Below are positions 8,021 to 18,737 of a stretch of 64,000 nucleotides of DNA, in pieces. The translations under genes were made by a program, and so were the position numbers. Under the pieces are notes generated by a model. The model searched no databases, had not been told where the DNA came from, and saw only the letters and a list, made by a program, of their open reading frames with translations. Every line of letters starts with the position of its first letter. The stretch's first letter is position 1. Origin of the DNA: Nocardioides pinisoli (GTDB lineage Bacteria > Actinomycetota > Actinomycetes > Propionibacteriales > Nocardioidaceae); assembly GCF_024199985.1 (NCBI RefSeq), contig NZ_JANARS010000002.1, positions 372,001 through 436,000 on the forward strand. The letters are read 5' to 3'.

Positions 8021-10306
8021 ATGGCAGAGGACCCGGCACCCGCGCAGGACGCCAAGGCGCCTCTGACCGCGCGCGGCATGCGGGCCCGCCTCGCCCGCGT
8101 CGGCACCCGGCCGCCCTCGTCCAACCCGGTCCTCGAGCCCCTGTTTCGTGCCGTCCGGGCCAACCACCCCAAGGCCGACCTGGCGCTCCTCGAGCGCGCC
8201 TACGCGGTCGCCGACAAGTGGCACACCGGCCAGATGCGCAAGAGCGGCGACCCCTACATCACCCACCCGCTCGCGGTCACCACCATCCTCGCCGACATCG
8301 GCATGACCGAGCCGACGCTGGTCGCGGCGCTGCTCCACGACACGGTCGAGGACACGCCCTACACGCTCGAGGCCCTGCGCTCCGACTTCGGTGACGAGGT
8401 GGCGCTGCTCGTCGACGGCGTGACCAAGCTCGACAAGGTGCAGTACGGCGACTCGGCGCAGGCCGAGACCATCCGCAAGATGATCGTGGCGATGTCGCGC
8501 GACATCCGCGTGCTGGTCATCAAGCTCGCCGACCGGCTCCACAACATGCGCACGCTGCGCTACGTGCCGGCCGCCTCGCAGGAGCGCTCCAGCCGCGAGA
8601 CCCTCGACATCTACGCGCCGCTGGCCCACCGCCTCGGCATGAACACCCTCAAGTGGGAGCTGGAGGACCTTGCCTTCGCGACGCTCCACCCCAAGATCTA
8701 CGACGAGATCGTCCGGATGGTCGCCGAGCGGGCGCCGTCGCGCGACCAGTTCCTCGCCGAGGTCGTCGCCGAGATCGAGCAGGACCTCAGGACCGCGCGC
8801 ATCAACGCGAAGGTGACCGGCCGACCCAAGCACTACTACTCGATCTACCAGAAGATGATCGTCGGCGGCCGCGACTTCTCCGACATCTACGACCTGGTCG
8901 GCATCCGCATCCTCGTCGACGAGGACCGCGACTGCTACAGCGCGCTCGGCGTGATCCACTCGCGCTGGAACCCGGTGCTGGGGCGGTTCAAGGACTACGT
9001 CGCCATGCCGAAGTTCAACATGTACCAGTCGCTCCACACGACGGTCATCGGCCCGGCGGGCAAGCCGGTCGAGGTGCAGATCCGCACCTTCGCCCAGCAC
9101 CGTCGCGCCGAGTACGGCGTCGCGGCGCACTGGAAGTACAAGGAGAACTCCAAGGCCGGGGTCGACACCGACCGCCTCGGCGACAAGGACGACCTGACCT
9201 GGCTGCGCCAGCTCCTCGACTGGCAGAGCGAGGTCGAGGACCCGGGCGAGTTCCTGGAGTCGCTGCGCTTCGAGATGAACCAGCAGCAGGTCTACGTCTT
9301 CACCCCGCGCGGCGACGTGATCCCTCTGCCGAGCGGTGCGACCCCGGTCGACTTCGCCTACGCCGTGCACACGGAGGTCGGCCACCACACGATCGGCTCC
9401 CGGGTCAACGGCCGCTTGGTCCCGCTCGAGTCCACCCTCGACAACGGCGACGTCGTCGAGGTCTTCACCTCCAAGTCGCCCACGTCGGGCCCCTCGCGCG
9501 ACTGGCTCAACTTCGTCCAGTCCCCGCGCGCCCGCTCCAAGATCCGCCAGTGGTTCACCAAGGAGCGCCGCGACGAGGCGATCGAGCGCGGCAAGGACCA
9601 GATCGCCAAGCTCATGCGCAAGGAGGGGCTGCCCCTCAATCGGTTGATGACCCACGACGTGCTGGCGCTGGTCGCGGAGCACTTCCACCACGCGGACGTC
9701 TCGGCCCTCTACGCCGCGGTCGGCGAGGGCAACCTCAGCGCGCAGGCCGTCGTACGCCGCGTCATCGACCTGCACGGTGGCGACGACGGGGCCCAGGAGG
9801 ACCTCGCCGAGGGGGTGACCATCACCGGTCGCTCACGCGCCGCCAAGCGCGGACCGACCGACTCCGGCGTCATCGTCAAGGGCGTCGACGACCTCTGGGT
9901 CAAGCTCGCGAAGTGCTGCACCCCGGTGCCGCCCGACCCGATCCTCGGCTTCGTCACCAAGGGCGGGGGAGTGTCGGTGCACCGCAAGGACTGCACCAAC
10001 GCCTCCAGCCTGCTCGGCCAGCCCGAGCGCGTGCTCGAGGTGGAGTGGGCCCCGACGTCGCAGTCGACCTTCCTGGTCAACATCCAGGTCGAGGCGCTCG
10101 ACCGCGCCCGGCTGCTGTCCGACATCACGATGGCGCTCTCCGACGCCCACGTGAACATCCTCAGCGCGACCCTCTCCACCACCCGCGACCGGGTGGCGAA
10201 GAGCCGGTTCTCCTTCGAGATGGCCGACGCGGCCCACCTCGACGGCGTCCTGAGGGCCGTACGCGCCGTGCCGGGCGTGTTCGACGCCTACCGCGTCACC
10301 GCCTGA
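8021..10306 (+). CDS. rel: Bifunctional (p)ppGpp synthetase/hydrolase Rel
   Basis: Rel makes and degrades the alarmones ppGpp and pppGpp. This 761-residue protein has the full long-RSH layout: HD hydrolase domain (about 60-215, with the active-site LLHDTVEDT and [12 protein letters not shown]), synthetase domain (about 260-390, [13 protein letters not shown] and [11 protein letters not shown]), TGS domain (about 430-490, [24 protein letters not shown]), a Cys-rich insert ([18 protein letters not shown]) and a C-terminal ACT domain. The intact HD and synthetase motifs argue for both activities. It follows apt and converges on the DUF349 gene after 34 bases. Confidence 0.96.
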   Translation: MAEDPAPAQDAKAPLTARGMRARLARVGTRPPSSNPVLEPLFRAVRANHPKADLALLERAYAVADKWHTGQMRKSGDPYITHPLAVTTILADIGMTEPTLVAALLHDTVEDTPYTLEALRSDFGDEVALLVDGVTKLDKVQYGDSAQAETIRKMIVAMSRDIRVLVIKLADRLHNMRTLRYVPAASQERSSRETLDIYAPLAHRLGMNTLKWELEDLAFATLHPKIYDEIVRMVAERAPSRDQFLAEVVAEIEQDLRTARINAKVTGRPKHYYSIYQKMIVGGRDFSDIYDLVGIRILVDEDRDCYSALGVIHSRWNPVLGRFKDYVAMPKFNMYQSLHTTVIGPAGKPVEVQIRTFAQHRRAEYGVAAHWKYKENSKAGVDTDRLGDKDDLTWLRQLLDWQSEVEDPGEFLESLRFEMNQQQVYVFTPRGDVIPLPSGATPVDFAYAVHTEVGHHTIGSRVNGRLVPLESTLDNGDVVEVFTSKSPTSGPSRDWLNFVQSPRARSKIRQWFTKERRDEAIERGKDQIAKLMRKEGLPLNRLMTHDVLALVAEHFHHADVSALYAAVGEGNLSAQAVVRRVIDLHGGDDGAQEDLAEGVTITGRSRAAKRGPTDSGVIVKGVDDLWVKLAKCCTPVPPDPILGFVTKGGGVSVHRKDCTNASSLLGQPERVLEVEWAPTSQSTFLVNIQVEALDRARLLSDITMALSDAHVNILSATLSTTRDRVAKSRFSFEMADAAHLDGVLRAVRAVPGVFDAYRVTA

Positions 10307-10340
10307 CGTCGCGGGGCCGCCCGGCCCGTCAGCCTCGGCC

Positions 10341-11603
10341 TCAGCCGAAGTCGGCGGCGGCCCGGCGGGCCATGTCGAGGAACGCCTGCTTGTTGGCGAG
10401 CTCGGACTCGAGGTCCTTGACCCGCCGGCCGTCACCGGCCGCGCTCGCCTTGTCGAGCTTGACCTGCGTGTCGGCGATGCCGGCCTCGAGCTTGCCGATC
10501 ATGTCGTCGGCGCGGGCGGACTTCTCCGGGTCGCTCCTGCTCCACTGCTCGTCCTCGACCGCGCGGATGGCCTGCTCGACCTTCCGCATCCGGCCCTCGA
10601 GCTCCTTCATCCGGTCGCGAGGCACCTTGCCGGCGGCGTCCCAGCGGTCGGCGAGGTCGCGGAAGGTCTTCTTGGCGGTCTCGAGGTCCGTCACGGGCAC
10701 CAGTCCCTCGGCCTCGACGAGGATCGCCTCCTTGACCTCGGCGTTGGCGGCGAACTCCTGGTCGAGCGCGGCGTTGGCGGCGTCGCGGGCCCCGAAGAAG
10801 GTGTCCTGCGCGCCACGGAAGCGCTGCCAGAGCTGGTCGTCGACCTCGCGCGGCGCGGGACCGGCGGCCTTCCACTCGCGCATCAGGTCGCGGTACCGGC
10901 CGGCGGTCGGGCCCCACTCGGTCGAGGTCGCGAGCGCCTCGGCCTCCTTGGCGAGGCGCTCCTTGACGACGCGCGCGGAGTCACGACGCTCGTGCTCCTC
11001 GGCGAAGTGCGCCTTGCGGTGCCGGGTGTAGGTCGTGCGGGCGGTGGAGAAGCGGCGCCACAGGGCGTCGTCGGTGGCGCGGTCGAGCCGGGGCAGCTCC
11101 TTCCACGTGGCCAGCAGCTCGCGGAGCCGGTTGGCCCCGTTGCGCCAGTCGGTGCCCTCGGCGAGCCGCTCGGCCTCGGCGACGAGCTTCTCCTTCGCCG
11201 CCTTGGACTCGGCGGTCTTCTGCGCCCGCTCCTCCTTGCGCGCCGAGCGCTGGACGGCGATGACCGGAGCCAGCGCGTCGAGGCGCGCGGCCAGGGAGAC
11301 GAGGTCGCCCACCGCGTGCGCGTCGACGACCTGCTCGCGCAGCGCCTTCACCGACGAGGTCGCCTCCTCGGGAGCCAGCCGGCCCGACGCGACGCGCTGC
11401 TCGAGCAGGTGGACCTTGCCCTCCAGCTCCTCGAAGCGCTTGGTGAAGAACTCCAGCGCCTCCTCGGGCGTGCCGGCCTCGTAGGACCCCACGGGACGCT
11501 CGCCATCGGCGGTGCGGACATAGACGGTGCCGTCCTCGGCCACCCGACCCCAGGGCGTCTGCTCCGGGGCCGAGTCGTCTCGGGACTGCTTGTCGGCGCT
11601 CAT
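10341..11603 (-). CDS. DUF349 domain-containing coiled-coil protein
   Basis: This 420-residue, highly charged protein is nearly all helical. It carries three DUF349-type repeats: WRNGANRLRELLATWKELPR and WRRFSTARTTYTRHRK; then WGPTAGRYRDLMREWKAAGP and WQRFRGAQDTFFGARD; then a third near the C-terminus (FRDLADRWDAAGKVPRDRMK). The N-terminus (WGRVAEDGTVYVRTADGERP) is the usual actinobacterial one. No membrane segment or signal peptide is visible. It is found next to rel and hisS in many actinobacteria; molecular function is unknown to me. The ATG at 11603 lies 8 bases after a minus-strand TACGAT box. Confidence 0.85.
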   Translation of the reverse strand: MSADKQSRDDSAPEQTPWGRVAEDGTVYVRTADGERPVGSYEAGTPEEALEFFTKRFEELEGKVHLLEQRVASGRLAPEEATSSVKALREQVVDAHAVGDLVSLAARLDALAPVIAVQRSARKEERAQKTAESKAAKEKLVAEAERLAEGTDWRNGANRLRELLATWKELPRLDRATDDALWRRFSTARTTYTRHRKAHFAEEHERRDSARVVKERLAKEAEALATSTEWGPTAGRYRDLMREWKAAGPAPREVDDQLWQRFRGAQDTFFGARDAANAALDQEFAANAEVKEAILVEAEGLVPVTDLETAKKTFRDLADRWDAAGKVPRDRMKELEGRMRKVEQAIRAVEDEQWSRSDPEKSARADDMIGKLEAGIADTQVKLDKASAAGDGRRVKDLESELANKQAFLDMARRAAADFG

Positions 11604-11611
11604 GGTCGCCC

Positions 11612-11617
11612 ATCGTA
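11612..11617 (-). promoter_or_regulatory. -10 box of the DUF349 gene (TACGAT)
   Basis: Minus-strand TACGAT with 8 bases to the ATG at 11603. Confidence 0.4.
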
Positions 11618-11703
11618 GTCATGGCCCGGAGCACCCTCGGTAGGCTTCCCACCTGAGCCCGACCGCTACGGGTGACCGCAACGACAAGCAAGGACTGACG
11701 CCC

Positions 11704-12423
11704 GTGTTCATCGCCGGCTTCCCCGCCGGACCCTGGGGGACCAACTGCTACGTCGTGGCGACGGGTCCCGGGTCGGAGTGCGTGGTCATCGATCCCGGCA
11801 AGGACGCCGCGGCCGGTGTCGACCAGGTCGTCCGGGAGCACCGGCTCAAGCCGGTCAGCGTCCTGGTCACCCACGGCCACGTGGACCACATGTGGTGCGT
11901 CGCGCCCGTCGCGGGCACCTACGACGCCACGGCGTGGATCCACCCGTCCGACCGGCACCTGCTGTCCGACCCGATGGCCGGGATGAGCCGGGAGACGACC
12001 CAGATGCTGCTCGGCGGCGACTACTCGTGGGCCGAGCCCGACGACGTACGCGAGCTGTCCGACCTCGCCGAGCTCGAGCTGGCCGGCCTGAGGTTCGTCG
12101 TCGACCACACCCCCGGCCACACCGAGGGCTCGGTCACCTTCCGCACGCCCTACGCCGAGCAGGACGTCTCCGAGCTCATGTTCTCCGGCGACCTGCTCTT
12201 CGCCGGTTCGATCGGGCGCACCGACCTGCCGGGCGGCGACCATGCCACGATGCTGCGCAGCCTGACCCACAAGGTGCTGACGCTGCCCGACGACATCGTG
12301 GTGCTGCCCGGGCACGGTGAGCAGACGTCCATCGGCCGCGAGCGCGCCACCAACCCCTTCCTGCTCGACCTCCAGCGCGAGGGCGACCAGGGACCTGATC
12401 GCCGGGTCACGCGAGGACTCTGA
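11704..12423 (+). CDS. MBL-fold metallohydrolase, glyoxalase II-like
   Basis: The 239-residue protein opens FPAGPWGTNCYVV and carries the metallo-beta-lactamase zinc signature THGHVDH (about 57-63), a second ligand in DHTPGHTEGS, the bridging Asp in FSGDLLFAGSIGRTD and a C-terminal PGHGEQT. This is the hydroxyacylglutathione-hydrolase-like branch; in an actinobacterium the thiol substrate would be mycothiol-based or something else, and this is not known. It lies 11 bases ahead of hisS, a conserved pairing in actinobacteria. A TAGGCT box at 11641-11646 may supply its promoter with a leader of about 55 bases. The start is GTG. Confidence 0.88.
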   Translation: MFIAGFPAGPWGTNCYVVATGPGSECVVIDPGKDAAAGVDQVVREHRLKPVSVLVTHGHVDHMWCVAPVAGTYDATAWIHPSDRHLLSDPMAGMSRETTQMLLGGDYSWAEPDDVRELSDLAELELAGLRFVVDHTPGHTEGSVTFRTPYAEQDVSELMFSGDLLFAGSIGRTDLPGGDHATMLRSLTHKVLTLPDDIVVLPGHGEQTSIGRERATNPFLLDLQREGDQGPDRRVTRGL

Positions 12424-12434
12424 AAGAAGACGTG

Positions 12435-13817
12435 ATGAGCAAGATCAGCCCGCTGAGCGGGTTTCCCGAGCTGCTGCCCGCCCAGCGAGCCGTCGAGCGC
12501 GAGGTGATCGCCTCGGTCTCGCGCACGTTCGAGCTGCACGGCTTCGCCAACATCGAGACGCGTGTCGTCGAGCCCATCGACCGGCTCGCCAAGGGCGGCG
12601 AGGTGGACAAGGAGATCTACGTCCTCCAGCGCATCGCCGCCCAGCCCGACGCCCGGGCCGAGCTCGGCCTCCACTTCGACCTGACGGTGCCCTTCGCGCG
12701 CTACGTCCTCGAGCACGCCGGCCACCTCGAGTTCCCGTTCCGGCGCTTCCAGGTGCAGCCCGCCTGGCGCGGCGAGCGTCCGCAGGAGGGGCGCTACCGG
12801 CAGTTCACCCAGGCCGACGTCGACATCGTGGGCCGTGACGAGCTGCCCTTCCACCACGACGTCGAGGTGATGGCCGTGATGGTCGACGCGCTCGGCCGGC
12901 TGCCGATCCCGCGCGTCTCGTTCCAGTTCAACAACCGCAAGCTGATCCAGGGCTTCTACCGCGGCCTCGGCATCGACGACGTCACCGACGCCATCCGGGT
13001 GATCGACAAGCTCGACAAGCTCCCGGCCGACGAGGTCGCCACGATGCTCGTCGAGCGCGTCGGCACCACGCCCGAGCAGGCGCAGCGCTGCCTCGAGCTC
13101 GCCACGATCCGCGTCGACGACACGTCGTTCGTCGAACAGGTCCGTGCCCTCGGGGTCACCGACGAGCTGCTCGACCAGGGGCTCGAGGAGCTGGCGGCCG
13201 TCGTCGAGGGCTGCCGCGCCGTCGCCGGCGAGCGCGTCGGCGTCGAGGCCAACCTGCGCATCGCCCGTGGCCTCGACTACTACACCGGCACGGTCGTCGA
13301 GATCTTCATGGAGGGCTACGAGCGGCTCAAGTCCGTCGGCGGGGGAGGGCGCTACGACGCGCTCGCCAGCGACGGACGTACGACCTATCCCGGGGTCGGC
13401 GTGTCCTTCGGGGTCTCCCGCACCCTCATCCCGCTCCTCACCGACGGCGTCCTGTCCGGCAGCCGGCCGGTGCCGAGCGTTGTCCTCGTCGCCCTCAACC
13501 ACGAGGACGACCGCGCCGCCAGCACCCGCGTCGCCGCCGCCCTGCGGGCCCGCGACGTCGCGTGCGAGGTGGCCCCCTCGCCTGCCAAGTTCGGCAAGCA
13601 GATCCGCTTCGCCGAGCGCCGCGGCATCCCCTACGTCTGGTTCGTCCAGGCCGACGCCGACACGGGCGAGGTCCGTCACCAGGTCAAGGACATCCGCAGC
13701 GGCGACCAGGTCGACGCGGACCCGGGCACGTGGACCCCGCCCGAGGACGACCTGCGCCCCACGATCATCAGCACCGCAACCAGCCACACCCCCCGTCAGC
13801 AAGAGGAGAACCAGTGA
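12435..13817 (+). CDS. hisS: Histidine--tRNA ligase
   Basis: HisRS attaches histidine to tRNA-His. The protein (about 460 residues) shows class II motif 1 around residues 40-60, motif 2 in [24 protein letters not shown], the histidine loops ([20 protein letters not shown]) and motif 3 in [16 protein letters not shown]-terminal anticodon-binding domain is present ([20 protein letters not shown]). A GTG three bases upstream (12432) is an alternative start; the ATG at 12435 follows AAAGAAGA. Its TGA overlaps the aspS GTG start. Confidence 0.96.
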   Translation: MSKISPLSGFPELLPAQRAVEREVIASVSRTFELHGFANIETRVVEPIDRLAKGGEVDKEIYVLQRIAAQPDARAELGLHFDLTVPFARYVLEHAGHLEFPFRRFQVQPAWRGERPQEGRYRQFTQADVDIVGRDELPFHHDVEVMAVMVDALGRLPIPRVSFQFNNRKLIQGFYRGLGIDDVTDAIRVIDKLDKLPADEVATMLVERVGTTPEQAQRCLELATIRVDDTSFVEQVRALGVTDELLDQGLEELAAVVEGCRAVAGERVGVEANLRIARGLDYYTGTVVEIFMEGYERLKSVGGGGRYDALASDGRTTYPGVGVSFGVSRTLIPLLTDGVLSGSRPVPSVVLVALNHEDDRAASTRVAAALRARDVACEVAPSPAKFGKQIRFAERRGIPYVWFVQADADTGEVRHQVKDIRSGDQVDADPGTWTPPEDDLRPTIISTATSHTPRQQEENQ

Positions 13818-15607
13818 TCCGCACCCATGACGCCGGCGCCCTGCGCGCCGAGCACGTCGGCCAGACCGTCACCCTCGCCGGATGGGTGGCGCGGCGACGC
13901 GATCACGGCGGGGTCGCGTTCCTGGACCTCCGCGAGCGCAGCGGCGTGGTGCAGGTCGTGGTGCGCGACGAGGCCGTCGCCCACAGCCTCCGCAGCGAGT
14001 TCTGCCTGAAGGTCGTCGGCGAGGTCGTCGCGCGCAAGGAGGGCAACGAGAACCCCAACCTCGCCACCGGCGAGATCGAGGTCGTCGCCACCGAGGTCGA
14101 GGTGCTCTCCACCTCCGACCCGCTCCCGTTCCCCATCGACGACGCGTCCGGCCACAAGGGCGGCGAGGTCGGCGAGGAGGCGCGCCTCAAGCACCGTTAC
14201 CTCGACCTCCGCCGCTCCGGCCCGAACGCCGCCCTGCGCCTGCGCAGCAAGATCAACAAGGCGGCCCGCGACGTCCTCGACGCCCGTGACTTCGTGGAGG
14301 TCGAGACCCCCACCCTCACCCGCTCCACCCCCGAGGGAGCCCGTGACTTCCTGGTGCCCGCGCGGCTCGCGCCCGGCAGCTGGTACGCCCTGCCGCAGAG
14401 CCCCCAGCTGTTCAAGCAGCTGCTGATGGTCGGCGGCATGGAGCGCTACTACCAGATCGCCCGCTGCTACCGCGACGAGGACTTCCGCGCCGACCGGCAG
14501 CCGGAGTTCACCCAGCTCGACATCGAGATGAGCTTCGTGGACCAGGAGGACGTCATCACCCTCATGGAGGACGTCCTGGAGGCCATGTGGGCCCAGGCCG
14601 GCCACACCATTCAGCGCCCGCTGCCGCGGATGACCTATGCCGAGGCGATGGCGAAGTACGGCTCCGACAAGCCCGACCTGCGGATGGGACTCGAGCTCGT
14701 CGAGTGCACCGACTACTTCAAGGACACCACGTTCCGCGTGTTCCAGGCCGACTACGTCGGTGCGGTCGTGATGCCAGGCGGCGGCAGCCAGCCGCGGCGC
14801 CAGTTCGACGCGTGGCAGGACTGGGCCAAGCAGCGCGGTGCCAAGGGCCTGGCCTACGTCACCATCGCCGAGGACGGCGAGCTCGGCGGACCGGTCGCGA
14901 AGAACCTCACCGACGCCGAGCGCGAGGGCCTGGCGGCCCACGTCGGCGCAGCCCCCGGCGACTGCATCTTCTTCGCCGCAGGCCCGGTGAAGAGCAGTCG
15001 AGCGCTCCTGGGCGCCGCCCGCCTCGAGATCGGTCGACGCGGCGGGATGCTCGACGACTCGACCTTCGCGTTCACCTGGGTCGTCGACGCCCCGCTGTTC
15101 GAGCCGAGCTCCGAGGCGGTCGCCAGCGGCGACGTCGCCGTGGGCGCCGGAGCCTGGACGGCGGTGCACCACGCCTTCACGAGCCCCAAGCCGGAGTACG
15201 TCGACACCTTCGACACCGACCCGGGCAGCGCGCTCGCCTACGCCTACGACATCGTCTGCAACGGCAACGAGCTCGGCGGCGGGTCGATCCGTATCCACCG
15301 CGGCGACATGCAGAAGCGCGTGTTCGCGGTGATGGGCCTGTCCGAGGACGAGGCGCAGGAGAAGTTCGGCTTCCTGCTCGACGCCTTCAAGTTCGGCGCG
15401 CCCCCGCACGGCGGCATCGCGGTCGGCATGGACCGCATCGTGGCGCTCCTGGCGGGCACGGACTCGATCCGCGACGTCATCGCCTTCCCCAAGTCCGGAG
15501 GCGGCTACGACCCACTCACGGCCGCGCCCGCGCCCATCACCGCGGAGCAGCGCAAGGAGGCCGGCGTCGACGCGGTGCCTGTGAAGGACGTCCCGCCCGG
15601 GGCGTGA
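13814..15607 (+). CDS. aspS: Aspartate--tRNA ligase (AspRS or Asp/Asn non-discriminating)
   Basis: The 597-residue protein begins [20 protein letters not shown] (N-terminal OB-fold anticodon domain). The class II core follows: [20 protein letters not shown], the flipping loop [20 protein letters not shown], motif 2 [19 protein letters not shown], the GAD insertion domain and motif 3 [16 protein letters not shown]. The GTG at 13814 overlaps the hisS stop and gives the family N-terminus; the frame is open upstream inside hisS, but that part is not coding. Whether it also charges tRNA-Asn depends on whether gatCAB is present, which this window does not show. Confidence 0.96.
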   Translation: MIRTHDAGALRAEHVGQTVTLAGWVARRRDHGGVAFLDLRERSGVVQVVVRDEAVAHSLRSEFCLKVVGEVVARKEGNENPNLATGEIEVVATEVEVLSTSDPLPFPIDDASGHKGGEVGEEARLKHRYLDLRRSGPNAALRLRSKINKAARDVLDARDFVEVETPTLTRSTPEGARDFLVPARLAPGSWYALPQSPQLFKQLLMVGGMERYYQIARCYRDEDFRADRQPEFTQLDIEMSFVDQEDVITLMEDVLEAMWAQAGHTIQRPLPRMTYAEAMAKYGSDKPDLRMGLELVECTDYFKDTTFRVFQADYVGAVVMPGGGSQPRRQFDAWQDWAKQRGAKGLAYVTIAEDGELGGPVAKNLTDAEREGLAAHVGAAPGDCIFFAAGPVKSSRALLGAARLEIGRRGGMLDDSTFAFTWVVDAPLFEPSSEAVASGDVAVGAGAWTAVHHAFTSPKPEYVDTFDTDPGSALAYAYDIVCNGNELGGGSIRIHRGDMQKRVFAVMGLSEDEAQEKFGFLLDAFKFGAPPHGGIAVGMDRIVALLAGTDSIRDVIAFPKSGGGYDPLTAAPAPITAEQRKEAGVDAVPVKDVPPGA

Positions 15608-15656
15608 TCGCCCGCAGGTTTGCCCGGCACACCGGCGACTGTGAGGACAACGCGTC

Positions 15657-15672
15657 GTAACGGGATCGTTAC
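15657..15672. promoter_or_regulatory. Dyad GTAAC-N6-GTTAC upstream of the peptide ABC operon
   Basis: A perfect 5-base dyad with a 6-base spacer lies 34 bases upstream of the TAGAGT box of the importer operon. It could be an operator; the binding protein is unknown. Confidence 0.4.
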
Positions 15673-15705
15673 CCGTCGGTGATCGTCCACGCGTCGCAGG
15701 TCACA

Positions 15706-15711
15706 TAGAGT
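15706..15711 (+). promoter_or_regulatory. Probable -10 box (TAGAGT) of the peptide ABC operon, with 5' hairpin
   Basis: TAGAGT lies 65 bases ahead of the first permease gene. The leader contains a 7-bp hairpin (CGGTCCC, CGGA, GGGACCG at 15722-15739) and a GGGGAGAG ribosome-binding site. Confidence 0.4.
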
Positions 15712-15776
15712 CCCGTTCGGCGCGGTCCCCGGAGGGACCGCAGCACGCCACCTGAACCAAACCCGATGGGGAGAGA

Positions 15777-16811
15777 ATGTCGGCACCAGCGACAGGGCCT
15801 GAGACCCTGGGCTCGCTCAGCGACGGACCGGAAGTCACCGACCCGAACAGCAAGCAGGGCAAGGAGATCGCCGGCAAGTCGCCGATGCAGATCGCGTTCG
15901 GTCGGCTGCGGAAGGACAAGATCGCCATCGCATGCGCGATCGTCGTGTTCTTCTTCATCCTGGTCGCGATCTTCGCCGACCTGATCGCCAAGGCGTTCGG
16001 CGTCGACCTCGAGACGGTCACCGCGTGCGAGGTCCTCGAGTGCAACTTCGCCGAGCCCGGCGTCGGCTACCCCAAGACCGGTCCGCCGTTCTACCCCTTC
16101 GACCCGGAGCACCCGTTCGGCCTGGCGCCGCGCACCGGTGCCGACAACCTGGCCCACTGGATCTACGGCTGCCGCACCTCCCTGCTGATCGCGGGAGCGG
16201 CGACGCTGTTCGCCTCCGTCGTCGGCATCGTGGTCGGCCTGGTGGCCGGCTTCGCCGGTGGCGTCGTCGACAAGGTGCTGTCGTTCATCACCGACTTCTT
16301 CCTCACGATCCCCTTCCTGCTCGCGGCGCTGACCATCGCCCCGATCATCATCGACCGCTTCGGCACCAGCGACAGCTACGAGACGGTGCAGATCGCCTCG
16401 CTGATCGGCATCCTGTCGATGTTCGGCTGGATGACGGTGGCCCGCCTGATCCGCGGTGAGGTGCTCTCGCTGCGCGAGCGCGAGTTCATCCACGCGGCCC
16501 GGGTGCTGGGCATGCCCACCCGCCGCATCCTGTTCCGCGAGCTGCTGCCCAACCTCACCGCACCGATCGTCATCAGCATCTCGCTGATGCTGCCGGCCTT
16601 CGTGGCGGCCGAGGCCGGCCTGGCCTTCCTCGGCATCGGCGTGACCGGCAGCGCGTCGTGGGGCCAGACCATCGCCAACGCGGTGCCCTACTGGAGCAAC
16701 TACCCGCTCTACCTCTGGGAGCCGCTGATCGGCGTGGTGGCCCTCGTGCTCGCGCTCAACCTCCTCGGCGACGCGGTTCGCGACGCGTTCGACCCGAAGA
16801 CCCGCCGCTGA
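15777..16811 (+). CDS. Oligopeptide ABC transporter permease, DppC/OppC type
   Basis: This 344-residue inner-membrane protein forms half of the import channel. After a soluble N-terminal 45 residues comes the OppC-type first membrane helix (IAIACAIVVFFFILVAIFAD). A long external loop with two Cys (TACEVLECNF) follows, then five more helices. The EAA loop that contacts the ATPases reads EFIHAARVLGMPTRRILF. The external loop ends in HPFGLAPRTGADNLAHWIYG, the usual OppC entry to the TM domain. It is the first gene of the operon, ahead of the binding protein and the DppB-type permease, an uncommon order. Confidence 0.9.
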   Translation: MSAPATGPETLGSLSDGPEVTDPNSKQGKEIAGKSPMQIAFGRLRKDKIAIACAIVVFFFILVAIFADLIAKAFGVDLETVTACEVLECNFAEPGVGYPKTGPPFYPFDPEHPFGLAPRTGADNLAHWIYGCRTSLLIAGAATLFASVVGIVVGLVAGFAGGVVDKVLSFITDFFLTIPFLLAALTIAPIIIDRFGTSDSYETVQIASLIGILSMFGWMTVARLIRGEVLSLREREFIHAARVLGMPTRRILFRELLPNLTAPIVISISLMLPAFVAAEAGLAFLGIGVTGSASWGQTIANAVPYWSNYPLYLWEPLIGVVALVLALNLLGDAVRDAFDPKTRR

Positions 16812-16878
16812 GGCGGTCGATCCCCCAAGACGTCACCCGGGCGCTTCCGGTGTGCGAACAACAACGAAAGGCTGGACA

Positions 16879-18657
16879 ATGAGACGGACCAAGGCGGCGG
16901 CAGCACTCGCCACCAGCGCCGCGCTCGTGACCCTCGCCGCCTGTGGTGGCGGCGGCGGGAACGACGACGAGGGCGGCAGCGGAAGCGGCAGCGACGGTTT
17001 CCAGGACGCTGCGGAGACCATTGCCAAGGACGCGGAGCGCCAGGGCCCCGCGCCCGAGGTCGACGGCGCCGCGGCCGGCGGGACCATCACGGTCTACCTG
17101 CCGGACGACCCGGGCCCCGAGGACCTCGACCCGACCAACGGCTGGTCGGTCACGGGCAACTCCATCCAGCAGGCGCTCACGCACCGGTCGCTGACCCAGT
17201 ACGCCCGCGACAACGAGTCCGGCGAGATGGTCCTGGTCCCCGACCTGGCCACCGACCTGGGCCAGCCCAACGACGACTTCACGGAGTGGACCTTCACCAT
17301 CCGTGAGGACGCGACGTGGGAGGACGGCAAGCCGATCACCGCGGAGGAGGTCGCCTGGGGCATCGAGCGTTCGCTCGACTCCGAGGCCTTCCCGTCCGGC
17401 CCCGGCACCGAGTACTCGAAGACCTACTTCCTCGACGCCGACTCCTACAACGGCCCCTACACCGACAAGGGCAAGGACTACGAAGGCATCACCTTCGACG
17501 AGGCCGCCCGCACGGTGACGATCAAGATGAACCAGCCGTTCCCGGACATGGACTACTGGGGCGCCTTCATGGCGATGGGCCCGGCCCCGCTCGGCAAGGT
17601 CTCCGACCCGCCGGAGTACGGTCGCAGCCCGCTGTCGACCGGCCCCTACAAGGTCGAGTCGTTCCGCCCGAGCGAGGAGCTCGTGCTCGTCAAGAACGAC
17701 GCCTGGGTGGCTGACTCCGACCCGGCCCGTCACCAGTACGCGGACAAGTGGATCTTCAAGTTCGCTGCCGACCCGACCCAGACCGACGAGCTGATGCTCA
17801 GCGGCAACACCGAGTCGCAGACGGCCCTCTCGGCCAGCATCACCGCCGAGAACTACGCCAAGTTCAACCAGGAGCTCGGCGAGCGCCTCGTGCAGCAGTC
17901 GGCCCAGTGCACCAGCTTCTGGGCGCCGGACTACGAGAAGACCACGCCTGAGATCCGCAAGGCCCTGGCCTACGCCTACCCCTACGAGAGCGTGTGGCAG
18001 GCCTCGGGCGAGGTGCCCGGCGTGACCCGCGTCCCGGCCAACTCGATCATGCCCCCCGGCATGGCCGGCAAGTCCGACTACCAGGTCGACGGCGAGCAGA
18101 TCACCTACCAGCCCGAGAAGGCGAAGGAGATCCTGGCCGAGGCCGGCGAGGAGGGCTACGAGATCCAGATGGCCTACAACACCGGTTCGCCGACCACCGA
18201 GGCTGCCCAGAAGCAGATCGAGAAGGGTCTCACCGACGCCGGCTTCACGGTCAAGTCCTACCCCGTGCCGATCGAGACCTCGCTCTACACGATCTGGACC
18301 GACCCGGACAACAAGATCAACAAGAAGCTCAACCTGCGTGGCGTCAACTGGTGCTCCGACTGGCCGTCCGGCTCCACGATGATCCCGGCACTTCTCCGCA
18401 CGGGCGCCACCTACAACACGGCGTTCTTCTCGGAGCAGGCCATCGACGACAAGATGAACGAGATCGGCACGCTGCCGCTCGAGGAGCAGCCCGACGCCTG
18501 GGGTGCTCTCGACGAGGAGATCGCGACCGAGTACTACCCGATCATCCCGACCGCGTTCCGCAACGACCTGTTCGCCTTCGGCGAGAAGATCGGGAACCCG
18601 ACCGGTGACGGTGCGCTCGGTGCGCCGAACTACAAGGATCTCTACGTCGCACAGTGA
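16879..18657 (+). CDS. Peptide-binding lipoprotein, SBP_bac_5 family
   Basis: This is the substrate-capture protein of the importer, anchored outside the membrane by a lipid. The 592 residues start with a lipoprotein signal (MRRTKAAAALATSAALVTLA, then AC with the lipid-bearing Cys near 22), a Gly/Ser/Asp-rich linker, and a SBP_bac_5 domain (VLVPDLATDL and WTFTIREDATWEDGKPITAE are hallmark segments). The ATG at 16879 is chosen because AAAGG precedes it and it gives the signal peptide; a GTG at 16852 would add residues before the signal. Two hairpins follow the stop before the next permease gene. Peptide preference cannot be read from sequence. Confidence 0.92.
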   Translation: MRRTKAAAALATSAALVTLAACGGGGGNDDEGGSGSGSDGFQDAAETIAKDAERQGPAPEVDGAAAGGTITVYLPDDPGPEDLDPTNGWSVTGNSIQQALTHRSLTQYARDNESGEMVLVPDLATDLGQPNDDFTEWTFTIREDATWEDGKPITAEEVAWGIERSLDSEAFPSGPGTEYSKTYFLDADSYNGPYTDKGKDYEGITFDEAARTVTIKMNQPFPDMDYWGAFMAMGPAPLGKVSDPPEYGRSPLSTGPYKVESFRPSEELVLVKNDAWVADSDPARHQYADKWIFKFAADPTQTDELMLSGNTESQTALSASITAENYAKFNQELGERLVQQSAQCTSFWAPDYEKTTPEIRKALAYAYPYESVWQASGEVPGVTRVPANSIMPPGMAGKSDYQVDGEQITYQPEKAKEILAEAGEEGYEIQMAYNTGSPTTEAAQKQIEKGLTDAGFTVKSYPVPIETSLYTIWTDPDNKINKKLNLRGVNWCSDWPSGSTMIPALLRTGATYNTAFFSEQAIDDKMNEIGTLPLEEQPDAWGALDEEIATEYYPIIPTAFRNDLFAFGEKIGNPTGDGALGAPNYKDLYVAQ

Positions 18658-18663
18658 TCCTGA

Positions 18664-18737
18664 GGTCGGCTGACTGACTGGAGGCCGACCCTGCTCCACC
18701 TCGGTGTGGGGGTCCCGTGACCCGGGGCCCCCACACC
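18664..18737 (+). terminator. Two tandem hairpins between binding protein and DppB genes
   Basis: GGTCGGC/GCCGACC (18664-18670 with 18684-18690) is followed by a 10-bp GC stem GGTGTGGGGG/CCCCCACACC (18703-18712 with 18728-18737). No T-run follows, so these more likely cause partial termination or protect the 3' end of the binding-protein mRNA than stop all transcription. Confidence 0.55.

Noticed and set aside
10307..10340. GC-rich inverted repeats between rel and the DUF349 gene as a bidirectional terminator
   Set aside because: Only short stems of 4-6 bp are visible and there is no T-run, so I did not list it as a feature.
8653..11031. 792-codon plus-strand frame over rel and the DUF349 gene
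   Set aside because: It lies out of frame with rel, whose domain layout is complete, and crosses into the antisense of the DUF349 gene.
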